A stretch of DNA of 64,000 nucleotides from Roseateles_B sp051857535 (GCF_051857535.1 NZ_JBPZGY010000005.1:248001-312000); one strand, 5' to 3'; counted from the first letter of the stretch, positions 52,620 to 62,523 are shown. The notes: a model not told the origin generated them from the sequence alone. Made by a program: numbers and translations.

Positions 52620-54956
52620 TCAGAACCCTTGCATGGCGCGCAGCAGCCGTTCGGCCGTGGCGGGGGCCTGCAGCGGCGGCGCCTCGGGATTGACGCTGCT
52701 CACAGCGTCCTGCAAAGCCAGCAGCACGGCGAAGGGCAGCAGCAGCGGCGGTTCGCCGACGGCCTTGGACCGATGGATGCTGTCGGCGGCATTGGGACGA
52801 CCGAAGAGCTTCACCCGGAAGTCAAGCGGCATGTCGTTGGCCGTGGGGATCTTGTAGGTGCTGGGCGCGTGGGTCAGCAGCTTGCCGGTGTGCGGATGCC
52901 AGCGCAGCTCTTCCGTGGTGAGCCATCCCTGGCCCTGCAGGAAGGCGCCTTCGACCTGGCCGATGTCCAGCGCGGGGTTCAGCGACTGGCCCACATCATG
53001 CAGGGCATCCGCACGCAATACCCGGTATTCGCCGGTGAGCGTATCGACCAGCACCTCCGCCACGGCGGCGCCATAGGCAAAGTAGAAGAAAGGGCGGCCC
53101 TGAAGGGTCTGGCGGTCCCAGTGCAGCCCTGGCGTGGCATAGAAGCCTTCGCTCCACAGCTGGATGCGGCGCAGATAGGCTTGCTGCACCAGCGTGACGA
53201 AGGGAAGGGCCTCTTCAGGCCGAGTGGCGACCCGGACCCATCCATCAGCCCACAGCAGTGCATCCTCAGGGGCCTGGAGCAGCTCGGCGGCCAGGGGGGC
53301 AAGGCGTCGGCGTATGCGCTGCGCGGCGTCCTGCGCGGCCTTGCCGTTGAGATCTGCGCCGGTCGAGGCGGCAGTCGCCGAGGTGTTGGCGATCTTGCTG
53401 GTGTCTGTCGCCGTGGCCCGCACGGCCGTCAGCGGCAGCCCCAGGGCCTGTGCCACCACCTGCGCCACCTTGGTATTGAGGCCCTGGCCCATCTCGGTGC
53501 CGCCATGGTTCACCAGTACCGAGCCGTCGGCGTAGACATGCACCAAGGCGCCGGCCTGGTTCAGGTGGACCACGTTGAAGGAGATGCCGAACTTCAGTGG
53601 CGTGAAGGCCAGGCCGCGCTTGAGTACGGGGCTGTCGGCGTTGAAACGGGCGATGTCGGCCCGGCGCTGCGCATAGTCGCTGTCCTGCAGCAGTTGGGCG
53701 CTGAGCGGCCGAAGCAGATTGTCCTCCACCTGCTGCCCATAGGGCGTGACATTGCGTGCGCCCTCTTCATCGTAGAAATTGCGCTGGCGGACCAGGGCAG
53801 GGTCCAGTCCCAGTCGGCGCGCGATGCCGTCCAGGATCACCTCCACGGCCAGCGCTCCCTGGGGACCGCCAAAGCCGCGGAAGGCGGTGTTGCTTTGCGT
53901 ATTCGTGCGGGCGCAGTAGCCATGCAACGCGACATGCGGCAGCCAATAGGCATTGTCGAAATGGCACAGGGCGCGCGTCATCACCGGCGCCGAGAGATCC
54001 GCCGAATGGCCACAGTTGGCGATGAGTTCGACCTCGGCGGCCAGCAGCCGGCCCTCGTCATCGAAGCCCACGTTCCAGCGGTAGTCGAAGCCGTGCCGGC
54101 GGCCGGTGATGAGGAAGTCGTCGTCGCGATCCAGGCGCAGCTTGACGGGGCGTTGCAGCCGATGGGCCGCAAGGGCGGCCACGCAGGCGAACAGGGCCGA
54201 CTGTGACTCCTTGCCACCAAAGCCCCCGCCCATGCGCCGGCACTGAACCTGCACCCGGTGGCTGTCCCAGCTCAGCGCATGAGCCACCAGCTGCTGCATC
54301 TCCGAAGGATGCTGGGTGGAGCAGTGCAGCAGCAGGCCGTGGTCTTCCTGCGGCAGCGCGTAGCTGATCTGACCTTCCAGGTAGAACTGCTCCTGGCCGC
54401 CCACCGACCACTCGCCTTGCCAGCGATGAGGTGCCGAAGCCAGCGCTGCTGCCGCATCGCCACGCTGCAGGTGCATGGGTGGCACCACGTACTGGGCCGC
54501 TGCGTGGGCTTCAAGCGCGGTGAGCACCGCTGGCAGCGTCTCGCAGCGGATGACACGGGCGGCCTGGGCCGCTGCGCGCAGCGCCAGCTCGCGGTCGCTC
54601 GCGATCACGGCGAAGACGGGCTGGCCGAGGTAGCGCAGCTCGCCGCTGGCCAGGATGGGATCGTCATGCAGCAGGGGGCCGCAGTTGTTCTCTCCGGGGA
54701 TGTCCTCGGCAGTGAGCACCGCAACGACGCCGGGCAGGGCCAGCAGCGCGGCGCGATCCACCCCGAGCAGACGGCCGTGTGCCACGGGGGACAGGCCCAG
54801 GGCGGCATGCAGGGTGCCGCGCAGTTCAGGCAAGTCGTCGGTGTAGCGGGCCTCGCCGCTGACGTGCAAGGCCGCCGACTCGTGCGGCCGGCTGCTGCCG
54901 ACAACGGGGGAGGGCGTCAGCATCTCGGCGCTCATGGGGTCACAGGGCTTGTTCAT
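52620..54956 (-). CDS. xdhB: Xanthine dehydrogenase molybdopterin-binding subunit
   Basis: Oxidises hypoxanthine and xanthine to urate. The 778-residue product has the molybdopterin motifs RRMGGGFGGKES, FRGFGGPQGA and GTEMGQGLNTKVAQV and the catalytic glutamate in KAVGEPPLLLP. The N-terminal FeS-linker HVSGEARYTDDLPEL is typical. Start MNKPCDPMSAE overlaps the xdhA stop by four bases, so XdhA and XdhB are translationally coupled. An upstream in-frame ATG lies inside xdhA and is rejected. Confidence 0.95.
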   Translation of the reverse strand: MNKPCDPMSAEMLTPSPVVGSSRPHESAALHVSGEARYTDDLPELRGTLHAALGLSPVAHGRLLGVDRAALLALPGVVAVLTAEDIPGENNCGPLLHDDPILASGELRYLGQPVFAVIASDRELALRAAAQAARVIRCETLPAVLTALEAHAAAQYVVPPMHLQRGDAAAALASAPHRWQGEWSVGGQEQFYLEGQISYALPQEDHGLLLHCSTQHPSEMQQLVAHALSWDSHRVQVQCRRMGGGFGGKESQSALFACVAALAAHRLQRPVKLRLDRDDDFLITGRRHGFDYRWNVGFDDEGRLLAAEVELIANCGHSADLSAPVMTRALCHFDNAYWLPHVALHGYCARTNTQSNTAFRGFGGPQGALAVEVILDGIARRLGLDPALVRQRNFYDEEGARNVTPYGQQVEDNLLRPLSAQLLQDSDYAQRRADIARFNADSPVLKRGLAFTPLKFGISFNVVHLNQAGALVHVYADGSVLVNHGGTEMGQGLNTKVAQVVAQALGLPLTAVRATATDTSKIANTSATAASTGADLNGKAAQDAAQRIRRRLAPLAAELLQAPEDALLWADGWVRVATRPEEALPFVTLVQQAYLRRIQLWSEGFYATPGLHWDRQTLQGRPFFYFAYGAAVAEVLVDTLTGEYRVLRADALHDVGQSLNPALDIGQVEGAFLQGQGWLTTEELRWHPHTGKLLTHAPSTYKIPTANDMPLDFRVKLFGRPNAADSIHRSKAVGEPPLLLPFAVLLALQDAVSSVNPEAPPLQAPATAERLLRAMQGF

Positions 54957-56515
54957 GGCTGGACTCCTGCCGTCGGCGCCGGGCTCGCGGGCAGGTGCCC
55001 ATCGCGCCCCAGCTGCGTGGCCCACCAGATCCCGCTGCGGGCCGCAGGCAGAGGGCTGTCGTCACGTGTCTCCAGCCAGAAGCGCCGCAGCAGGTTCCCG
55101 GCGACCTTCAGGCGGTAGGCCGCCGAGGCGCGCAGGTCGCTGAGGGGCTGGAAGTCCTGGGACAGGGCGTCGGCCGCGGCCTGCACGGTGTGCTCGTCCC
55201 AGTCCTGATTCAGCAGCGCGGCCTCTGCCTGCGTCGCGCGCTTGACGATGCCGGCCATGCCGCCATAGACCAGCCGCGCCTCGCGGACCTGGCCTTGCGC
55301 CCGGCGCAGCGCGAAGACGGCGCAGACGGCGGTGATGTCGCTGTCATAGCGCTTGGCGATCTTGTAGCCGCGCAGCTGCCAGTCGCTGCCCGGGAGCGGC
55401 AGGTGCAGGGCCTCGACGAACTCGCCCGGCTGCAGTGCGTTCTTCATGTAGTCGAGGTAAAAGTCCTGCAGCGGCAGGCGGCGCTGCGTCGGCCCCCGTC
55501 GCAGCACGATCTCGGCGCCCAGGGCGATCAGCGCCGGCGCGCCGTCACCGATGGGCGAGCCATTGGCAATATTGCCGCCCAGTGTGCCGGCATGGCGCAC
55601 CGGCGGTGAGGCGAAGCGCAGCCACAGCTCACGCAGGGCAGGGATGCTGTCCACCAGCGCGGCCCAGGCATCCTCCAGCGGCACGGCTGCGCCGATCCAC
55701 AGGCCGGCTTGGCCGTCCTGCCAGGGCTCGGCGCGCAGCTCGCGCAGGGCGGGCACGGCCAGGGTGCTGATCAGCATGCCGACGTCGCGGTGCTGCTTGT
55801 TCACCCACAAGCCGATGTCGGTGGCGCCTGCCAGCAGACGTGCCTGTGGCCACTGCTCGCACAGGGCCGCCAGCGCCTCCAGGCTGCGGGGAGCATGGAA
55901 CTGGCGGGGAGCCTGCTGGGCGGGATCGAGTGCTTCATAGGACAGCGGCGCATCCTGGCGCAGCTGGCGCAGGGCGGCCTCAGCGGGACCCGGATCCAAG
56001 CGCTGCGGCGGCAGCTCGAACATCTGCTCGCCTGCATCCAGGATGGGGCGGTAGCCCGTGCACCGGCACAGATTGCCCGCCAGACCGTCGGCCAGCTGCT
56101 GGCGGCTGGGGCGCGTGCCGGCCGCCTGGTGTGATTCATAAAGGGCCTGCAGCGTCATTGCAAAGCCCGGCGTACAGAAGCCGCATTGCGAGCCGTGGCA
56201 GTCCACCAGGGCCTGCTGCACGGGATTGAGCTGGCGGGAGGAGCCCAGGTCTTCCACGGTGAAGAGGGCCTTGCCATCCAGCATGGGCAGGAACTGGATG
56301 CAGGCGTTGAGGTTGCGCAGCTGCAGGCGGTCCTGGGCGTCCAGCTCACCGACCAGCACCGTGCAGGCGCCGCAATCGCCCTCGGCGCAGCCTTCCTTGG
56401 TGCCGCAGGCGTCGGCGGACTCACGCAGCCAGCGAAGCACGCTGGTGGTGGGGGGGAGGTCGCGCACCTCCTGGATCTGGCCACGGAAGAAGAAGCGGAT
56501 GGGACGTGTGTTCAT
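54953..56515 (-). CDS. xdhA: Xanthine dehydrogenase small subunit (2Fe-2S and FAD)
   Basis: Electron-transfer subunit passing electrons to NAD+. The 520-residue product has the plant-type cluster CGTKEGCAEGDCGAC, the second cluster CGFCTPG and LCRCTGYRPI, then the FAD domain with LLAGATDIGLWVNKQ and GTLGGNIANGSPIGD. A C-terminal CO-dehydrogenase flavoprotein-like domain follows. It begins right after a palindrome and is divergent from a LysR regulator 87 bp away. Confidence 0.95.
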   Translation of the reverse strand: MNTRPIRFFFRGQIQEVRDLPPTTSVLRWLRESADACGTKEGCAEGDCGACTVLVGELDAQDRLQLRNLNACIQFLPMLDGKALFTVEDLGSSRQLNPVQQALVDCHGSQCGFCTPGFAMTLQALYESHQAAGTRPSRQQLADGLAGNLCRCTGYRPILDAGEQMFELPPQRLDPGPAEAALRQLRQDAPLSYEALDPAQQAPRQFHAPRSLEALAALCEQWPQARLLAGATDIGLWVNKQHRDVGMLISTLAVPALRELRAEPWQDGQAGLWIGAAVPLEDAWAALVDSIPALRELWLRFASPPVRHAGTLGGNIANGSPIGDGAPALIALGAEIVLRRGPTQRRLPLQDFYLDYMKNALQPGEFVEALHLPLPGSDWQLRGYKIAKRYDSDITAVCAVFALRRAQGQVREARLVYGGMAGIVKRATQAEAALLNQDWDEHTVQAAADALSQDFQPLSDLRASAAYRLKVAGNLLRRFWLETRDDSPLPAARSGIWWATQLGRDGHLPASPAPTAGVQP

Positions 56516-56522
56516 GATGTGA

Positions 56523-56536
56523 CGAGGCTAGCCTCG
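56523..56536. promoter_or_regulatory. Perfect palindrome CGAGGCTAGCCTCG before xdhA
   Basis: A 14-bp perfect palindrome starting eight bases upstream of the xdhA ATG, where a ribosome site would lie. It could be a DNA operator or a hairpin that hides the ribosome site. Confidence 0.5.
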
Positions 56537-56568
56537 CACCTTACGCGCGCGGCCGCGTGGGGGAGATA

Positions 56569-56599
56569 TGCTCACTCGAATAGTGGATATCAGCGAGCA
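56569..56599. promoter_or_regulatory. Possible LysR-type site between xdhA and the LysR gene
   Basis: TGCTC (56569-56573) and GAGCA (56595-56599) form an inverted repeat across 21 bases, with ATA/ATAT flanks almost symmetric. It lies just upstream of the LysR ATG and fits LysR-type autoregulatory sites in spacing only loosely. Confidence 0.4.
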
Positions 56600-56602
56600 A
56601 AT

Positions 56603-57565
56603 ATGGCGGAAGCGACGGCACTGGCCAAGATCGAGCTTCATCTCATCCGGGTCCTGCACACATTGATCAGCGAACGCAGCGTTTCCCGGGCCGCCCTGCG
56701 GCTCGGCAGCTCGCAACCGGCCGTCTCCGGCCAGTTGCGGCGTCTGCGCGCGCTCACGGGCGACCCCTTGCTCGTGCGCAGCGGCCAGGGCATGGCGCCC
56801 ACGCCCACCGCGCTGGCGCTGCAGGAGCCGGCCGCGCGCCTGCTGCTGGAGGCCGAACGCATCTTCAGCCCACGCCAGCGTCTGCAGGCCTTCGCACCGG
56901 CCACGGCGCAGCAGCGCTTCCGCATTGCCGCCAGCGACTACCTCGATCCCTGCTTCCTTCCCGAGCTGGTGGCCCGTCTGCAGCGCGAGGCCCCGGGCGT
57001 GCAACTGGACCTGCAGGCCCTGTCGGCCAGCTTCGACTACCGTGCCGCCCTGGCCCGGGGCGAGGTCGACCTGGTCATCGGCAACTGGCCCGAGCCGCCC
57101 GAGGAGCTGCACCTGGGCCGCCTTTTCAGCGACGAACTCGTGGTGCTGCTGAGCCAGGACCACCCCATGGCCCGGGCCCCCGCGCGCAGCTGGACCCTGG
57201 AGCGCTACCTCGCCTGCCAGCACCTCGCGCCCATGCCCTTTGCTGCCGCGCAGCCGGGCTTCGTGGACCAGCACCTGGCCAGCCTGGGCCTGAGCCGCGC
57301 CATCGCCGTGCGCAGCGCCCATTTCGGCCAACTGCCACAGATGGTGGCCCACAGCCTGCTGGTGCTGACGACCGGACGCCAGTTCTGCAGCCGCTTCGTG
57401 GACCAACTGCCGGTGAAGATCCTGCGTTGCCCCGTGCCTTTCCCACCCCTGAACTACTACCAGCTCTGGCATGAGCTGGGCCACGCGGCACCGGCGCATC
57501 GCTGGCTGCGCGAGCAGGTGCGCGATGTCGCCCGCCAACTGGCGCGCAGCGCCCCCCGTGCCTGA
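56603..57565 (+). CDS. LysR-family transcriptional regulator
   Basis: A 320-residue regulator. The winged helix carries SERSVSRAALRLGSSQPAVSG and RALTGDPLLVRSGQG; the effector domain has FRIAASDYLDPCFLP and ELHLGRLFSDELVVLLSQDHP. It is divergent from xdhA and is followed five bases later by guaD, so it probably controls xanthine dehydrogenase and guanine deaminase. The inducer is unknown; a purine is likely. Start MAEATALAK is the first after the divergent promoter. Confidence 0.9.
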   Translation: MAEATALAKIELHLIRVLHTLISERSVSRAALRLGSSQPAVSGQLRRLRALTGDPLLVRSGQGMAPTPTALALQEPAARLLLEAERIFSPRQRLQAFAPATAQQRFRIAASDYLDPCFLPELVARLQREAPGVQLDLQALSASFDYRAALARGEVDLVIGNWPEPPEELHLGRLFSDELVVLLSQDHPMARAPARSWTLERYLACQHLAPMPFAAAQPGFVDQHLASLGLSRAIAVRSAHFGQLPQMVAHSLLVLTTGRQFCSRFVDQLPVKILRCPVPFPPLNYYQLWHELGHAAPAHRWLREQVRDVARQLARSAPRA

Positions 57566-57570
57566 ACCCC

Positions 57571-58902
57571 ATGACGAAAGAGAACGTGACTGACTCCTCC
57601 CGCCTCGCCCTGCGCGGTGACCTCCTGGACTTTGTCGGCACCCCGGCCTGGGGCGCGCTGGACGACCCCGCCGTGCGCTTCCGGCCCGACCACTGGCTGC
57701 TGATCGAGAACGGCCGCATCGTCGGCGCCCAGGCCGAAGCTCCCGATGCAAGCTGGACCCGCGAGGATCACTGTGGTCGCCTCATCCTGCCCGGCTTCAT
57801 CGACACCCACGTCCACTGCCCGCAGCTGGACGTGATCGCCAGCTACGGCGCCGAGCTGCTGGACTGGCTCAACACCTACACCTTCCCCGCTGAACAGCGC
57901 TATGCCGACCCCGCCGTGGCCAGGCTGGGCGCCGAGCGCTTCCTGGACGCGCTGCTCGCGCATGGCACGACCTCGGCCCTGGTCTTCCCCACGGTGCACA
58001 AGGTCTCGGCCGAGACGCTCTTCGAGGCCGCACGCCAGCGCGGCATGCGCCTGCTGACCGGCAAGGTGCTGATGGACCGCCATGCCCCCGACGGCCTGCG
58101 CGACGACGTGGACCAGGCCCGGCGCGACTGCGAGGACCTGATCACCCGCTTCCATGGCCAGGACCGGCTGGGCTATGCCGTGACGGTGCGCTTTGCTCCC
58201 ACCAGCACGCCGGCCCAACTGGCCATGGCGGGCGATCTGTGCCGCCAGGACGCCTCGCTCTACATGCAGACCCATGTGGCCGAGAACCGGGCCGAGGTCG
58301 AATGGGTGGCGCGGCTCTTCCCCGAGGCGCGCAGCTATCTGGATGTCTACGACCGCGTCGGCCTGCTGCATGAGCGGGCCGTGCTGGCCCATGGCATCTG
58401 GCTTGACGCCCAGGACCGCGCCCTGCTGGCGCAGCGGGGCTCGCAGGTGGCTTTCTGCCCCTCGTCCAACCTCTTCCTGGGCAGTGGGCTCTTTGACTGG
58501 GTCGCCGCGCGCGAGGCTGGTTTCGCCGTCAGCGTGGCCTCGGACGTGGGGGGCGGCACCTCGTTGTCCACCCAGCGCTCCCTGGGGGATGCCTACAAGG
58601 TGCAGGCCCTGGGCGGCCGCCGCCTGACGGCCTGGGCGGGCCTGCATGCAGCCACCCTCGGCGCAGCGCAAGGCTTGGGGCTATCCCAGGAGATCGGCCA
58701 CTTCGGCGTGGGTACACTGGCCGACGTCTGCATCTGGGACTGGGCCCGCGGCCCGGTGGCCGAGGCGCGCTTCGCGGTGGCCCGCGAACTGCACGAGAAG
58801 GTCTTTGCCTGGATGACCCTGTCCGATGAGCGCAACCTGGCGGCCGCCTATGTGGCCGGCGTGGCGCGCCATCGTCGTCCGGATACCTTGCCACACCCCT
58901 GA
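57571..58902 (+). CDS. guaD: Guanine deaminase
   Basis: Converts guanine to xanthine, feeding xanthine dehydrogenase. The 443-residue amidohydrolase has the metal motif LPGFIDTHVHCPQLDV, the mid-block MQTHVAENRAEVEW, FCPSSNLFLGSGLFDW and the metal Asp in ASDVGGGTSLS. The RGDLLDFVGTP start is typical for bacterial GuaD. It follows the LysR gene by five bases and precedes the ABC importer by 24 bases. Confidence 0.95.
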   Translation: MTKENVTDSSRLALRGDLLDFVGTPAWGALDDPAVRFRPDHWLLIENGRIVGAQAEAPDASWTREDHCGRLILPGFIDTHVHCPQLDVIASYGAELLDWLNTYTFPAEQRYADPAVARLGAERFLDALLAHGTTSALVFPTVHKVSAETLFEAARQRGMRLLTGKVLMDRHAPDGLRDDVDQARRDCEDLITRFHGQDRLGYAVTVRFAPTSTPAQLAMAGDLCRQDASLYMQTHVAENRAEVEWVARLFPEARSYLDVYDRVGLLHERAVLAHGIWLDAQDRALLAQRGSQVAFCPSSNLFLGSGLFDWVAAREAGFAVSVASDVGGGTSLSTQRSLGDAYKVQALGGRRLTAWAGLHAATLGAAQGLGLSQEIGHFGVGTLADVCIWDWARGPVAEARFAVARELHEKVFAWMTLSDERNLAAAYVAGVARHRRPDTLPHP

Positions 58903-58926
58903 ACCGCAGAAGTCTTGCTGATCGCC

Positions 58927-60468
58927 ATGGCCGAACCCGTTCCCCGACTCGAACTCCAAGGCATCAGCAAGCAGTACCCGGCCGTCAAGGCCAATGACGG
59001 GGTCTCGCTGCGGGTGATGCCCGGCCAGATCCAGGCGGTGCTGGGCGAGAACGGCGCGGGCAAGTCCACGCTGATGAAGATCATCTACGGCGCCGTGCAG
59101 CCCGATGAAGGCCGCCTGCTGTGGAACGGCCAGGCGGTGCAGGTGAAGAGCCCGGCCCAGGCCCGGCAGCTGGGCATCAGCATGGTCTACCAGCACTTCT
59201 CGCTGTTCGACACGCTCAGTGCCGCCGAGAACGTCTGGCTGGGCCTGGACAAGGGCCTGAGCCTGGCCGAGGTGAGGCAGCGCATCCGCGAGCTGTCCGC
59301 GGCCTATGGGCTGGAGGTGGACCCGGAGCGCCCGGTACACACCCTGTCGGTGGGTGAGCGCCAGCGGGTGGAGATCGTGCGGGCCCTGCTCACGAACCCC
59401 AGCCTCCTGATCCTGGACGAGCCCACCTCGGTGCTCACGCCGCAGGCCGTTCAGAAGCTGTTCGAGGTGCTGCGCCGCCTGGCGGCCGAGGGCTGCGCCA
59501 TCCTCTACATCAGCCACAAGCTCGACGAGATCCGTGCCCTGTGCCAGCTCTGCACCGTGCTGCGGGGCGGCAAGGTCACGGGCGAGGTGGACCCGCGCAC
59601 GGTAGACAACGCCGCGCTGTCCCGCCTCATGATAGGCAGCGAGCCGCCCCGGCTGCGGGCCGCCCCGCGCGAGGCAGGCGCCCCCGTGCTGCGCGTGCAG
59701 GGCCTGGCCCTGGCCACGGACAACCCCTTCGGCACCGCCTTGCGCGGCCTGGACTTCGAGCTGCGCGCGGGCGAGATCCTGGGCGTGGCCGGCGTCAGCG
59801 GCAATGGGCAGCAGGAGCTGCTGGCAGCCCTGTCCGGCGAGGACCCTCGGGCGCCTCGGGGCAGCATCCGCCTGTTCGATACCGACATCGCCCAGGCCAG
59901 CTGCCGCAGGCGCCGCAAGCTGGGCCTGCATTTCGTGCCCGAGGAGCGATTGGGGCGGGGCGCCGTGCCCAGCCTCTCGTTGGCCGACAACACCCTGCTG
60001 ACCCGCACCGGGGCCGTCAAGGCCGGCGGCTGGCTGGCCAAGGGCGAGGCGCGCCGGCTGGCGGAGGAGTTGATCGCCCGTTTCGGCGTCCGCTGTGGCG
60101 GCGCGGGCGCGGCGGCGCGCAGCCTCTCGGGCGGCAATCTGCAGAAATTCATCGTGGGACGCGAGATTGATGCGGCCCCCCGGCTGCTCCTCATCGCCCA
60201 GCCCACCTGGGGTGTGGACGTGGGCGCCGCGGCCCAGATCCGGGGGGAGCTGCTCAAGCTGCGCGATGCCGGCTGCGCCCTCCTGGTCTTCAGCGAGGAG
60301 TTGGACGAGTTGTTCGAGATCTGTGATCGCCTGGTGGTGATGGCCCAGGGCCGCCTCTCGCCCAGTGTGCCCGTGGCCGAGGCCACGGTGGAGCGCATCG
60401 GCGCTTGGATGTCCGGGCTCTGGGACGCGGCTGAGGCCGGCCAGGAGGTGCGCCATGCTGCGGCTTGA
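58927..60468 (+). CDS. Nucleoside/purine-type ABC transporter ATP-binding protein
   Basis: A 513-residue tandem ATPase of the sugar/nucleoside import class. The first domain has Walker A GENGAGKST (residues 40-48), LSVGERQR and LLILDEPTSVLT. The second has the degenerate VSGNGQQE, with no lysine, and LSGGNLQKF; this asymmetry is normal for the class. ATG at 58927 is chosen over TTG at 58915. With two permeases and a BMP-type binding protein downstream, and guaD and xdh beside it, it probably imports purine nucleosides or bases. Confidence 0.93.
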   Translation: MAEPVPRLELQGISKQYPAVKANDGVSLRVMPGQIQAVLGENGAGKSTLMKIIYGAVQPDEGRLLWNGQAVQVKSPAQARQLGISMVYQHFSLFDTLSAAENVWLGLDKGLSLAEVRQRIRELSAAYGLEVDPERPVHTLSVGERQRVEIVRALLTNPSLLILDEPTSVLTPQAVQKLFEVLRRLAAEGCAILYISHKLDEIRALCQLCTVLRGGKVTGEVDPRTVDNAALSRLMIGSEPPRLRAAPREAGAPVLRVQGLALATDNPFGTALRGLDFELRAGEILGVAGVSGNGQQELLAALSGEDPRAPRGSIRLFDTDIAQASCRRRRKLGLHFVPEERLGRGAVPSLSLADNTLLTRTGAVKAGGWLAKGEARRLAEELIARFGVRCGGAGAAARSLSGGNLQKFIVGREIDAAPRLLLIAQPTWGVDVGAAAQIRGELLKLRDAGCALLVFSEELDELFEICDRLVVMAQGRLSPSVPVAEATVERIGAWMSGLWDAAEAGQEVRHAAA

Positions 60469-61519
60469 GACCCGCCCTGAGCCCTCGCGGCTGATGGCCC
60501 TGGCCTCGCCCCTGATGGCGCTGGTGCTCACCACGCTGCTGGGCGTGCTGCTCTTCATGGCCCTGGGCAAGGACCCGCTGCGCGGCCTGCAGATGTTCTT
60601 CTGGGAGCCCATCCGCAGCGCCTATGCCTGGAGCGAGCTGGGCCTCAAGGCCACGCCCCTGATCCTCATCGCGCTGGGCCTGGCCCTGTGCTTCCGCTCC
60701 AATGTCTGGAACATCGGCGCGGAGGGGCAGTTCATCGTCGGCGCACTGGCGGCAGGCTGGGTGGCCATGCAGGCGGATGCGCAGACGGGCCGCGGCATCG
60801 TCGTGCTGGTCCTGCTGGCGGGCGTGCTGGGCGGCATGGCCTGGGCGGCGATCACGGCGCTGCTGCGCGACCGCTTCAATGCCAACGAGATCCTGGTGAG
60901 CCTGATGCTGGTCTATGTGGCTGACCTGCTGCTGGGCTACCTGGTCTACGGGCCCTGGAAGGACCCCAACGGCTACAACTTCCCGCAGACCATCAGCTTC
61001 GCCGCGGCCACCAAGATCCCGCGGCTCTTCACCGGCTGGCGGGTCAATATCGGCGTGCTGATCGCCCTGGGCGCCGTGGCCGGCTTCTGGCTGCTGATGT
61101 TCCGCAGCTATGCAGGTTATGCACTGCAGGTGGGCGGTCTGGCACCAGCAGCGGCGCGCTATGCCGGCTTCTCCTCGCGCCGCGCTTTGTGGACGGCGCT
61201 GCTGCTGTCCGGTGGCATGGCGGGCCTGGCCGGCGCGCTGGAGGCCGCCGGTCCGCTGGGTCAGCTGACGCCGCATGTGCCGGCGGGCTACGGCTTCGCG
61301 GCCATCATCGTGGCCTTCGTGGGGCGGCTGCATCCGGTGGGCATCGTGGGCTCGGGCCTGCTGATGAGCATGTTCTACATCGGCGGCGAGCTGGCGCAGT
61401 CGCGCCTCGGGCTGCCCAAGTCCATCACCGGCGTCTTCCAGGGCCTGCTGCTGTTCACGCTGCTGGCCTCGGACACGCTGATCCACTACCGCGTGCGCTG
61501 GGTGCGCCGGGTTCCCTGA
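60455..61519 (+). CDS. ABC transporter permease, nucleoside type, first
   Basis: A 354-residue inner-membrane permease of the BPD_transp_2 family. About eight to nine helices are visible, with the signature ALCFRSNVWNIGAEGQFIVGA. The C-terminal region has GYGFAAIIVAFVGRLHPVG, the usual motif. It overlaps the ATPase gene by 14 bases, with a GGAGG ribosome site inside that gene. It pairs with the second permease to form the membrane pore. Confidence 0.93.
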   Translation: MLRLETRPEPSRLMALASPLMALVLTTLLGVLLFMALGKDPLRGLQMFFWEPIRSAYAWSELGLKATPLILIALGLALCFRSNVWNIGAEGQFIVGALAAGWVAMQADAQTGRGIVVLVLLAGVLGGMAWAAITALLRDRFNANEILVSLMLVYVADLLLGYLVYGPWKDPNGYNFPQTISFAAATKIPRLFTGWRVNIGVLIALGAVAGFWLLMFRSYAGYALQVGGLAPAAARYAGFSSRRALWTALLLSGGMAGLAGALEAAGPLGQLTPHVPAGYGFAAIIVAFVGRLHPVGIVGSGLLMSMFYIGGELAQSRLGLPKSITGVFQGLLLFTLLASDTLIHYRVRWVRRVP

Positions 61520-61528
61520 GGTCGCGCC

Positions 61529-62455
61529 ATGGATGTGAACGCACTCGCCGCACTCATCGCCGCCACGCTCAATGCCGGCACGCTGCTGGCCCTGGCGGCC
61601 CTGGGCCTGCTCATCAATGAACGCGCTGGCGTCGTCAACCTTGGGGCCGAGGGCATGATGCTGGTGGCCGCCATCGCCGGCTTTGCAACCGGCGTGCACA
61701 CGGGCAGCGACAGCCTGGCCTTCCTCGCCGGCATGGCCGCCGGCGCGGCACTGGCGGGCGTCTTCGCGCTGCTGGCGCTGTGGCTCAACACCAACCAGTA
61801 CGCTGCGGGCCTCGCGCTGAGCCTCTTCGGCACGGGCTTCTCGGCCTTCGTGGGGCAGGGCTATGTGCAGGAGAAGCTCTCGGCACGGCCCAGCTTTGCC
61901 ATTCCGCTCCTGAGCGATCTGCCCTTCGTGGGCACGGCGCTCTTCAAGCAGCATCCGCTTGTCTACGGCGCGATGGCGCTGACGGCGGGCCTGGCCTGGT
62001 TTCTCTACCGCTCGCGTGCCGGCCTAGTGCTACGGGCCGTGGGCGAGTCGCCCGAGTCGGCGCATGCCCTGGGCTACCCGGTGCGCCGCATCCGCCTGCT
62101 GGCCGTGCTGGCCGGCGGCGCGCTGTGCGGGCTGGCGGGGGCCTACGTTTCGGTGGCCTACACGCCGCTGTGGGTGGAGGGCATGATCGCCGGCAAGGGC
62201 TGGATCGCCCTGGCACTCACCACCTTCGCCACCTGGCGGCCGGCGCGCGTGCTGCTGGGGGCCTATCTCTTCGGTGGCGTCACCATGCTGCAGTTCCATC
62301 TGCAGGGGCAGGGGGTGGAGGTGCCCAGCCAGTTGCTGTCCATGCTGCCCTACCTGGCGACCATCGTCGTGTTGGTGCTGATCTCGCGCAACAGCGGCTT
62401 CATCCGCGCCAACATGCCCGCCTCGCTGGGCAAGCCTTTCCACCCGGGCGGATAA
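61529..62455 (+). CDS. ABC transporter permease, nucleoside type, second
   Basis: A 308-residue permease of the same family. It has the NERAGVVNLGAEGMMLVAA signature, SPESAHALGYPVRRIRLLAV and GMIAGKGWIALALTTFATW, which contact the ATPase. It starts nine bases after the first permease and is followed by the BMP gene after 68 bases. Confidence 0.93.
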   Translation: MDVNALAALIAATLNAGTLLALAALGLLINERAGVVNLGAEGMMLVAAIAGFATGVHTGSDSLAFLAGMAAGAALAGVFALLALWLNTNQYAAGLALSLFGTGFSAFVGQGYVQEKLSARPSFAIPLLSDLPFVGTALFKQHPLVYGAMALTAGLAWFLYRSRAGLVLRAVGESPESAHALGYPVRRIRLLAVLAGGALCGLAGAYVSVAYTPLWVEGMIAGKGWIALALTTFATWRPARVLLGAYLFGGVTMLQFHLQGQGVEVPSQLLSMLPYLATIVVLVLISRNSGFIRANMPASLGKPFHPGG

Positions 62456-62523
62456 GATCGCCGGCTGGCATTTCCTGCAGTTTTCACCCGTCATACCCCT
62501 CACGGGATTTCCAAGGAGCCCCC

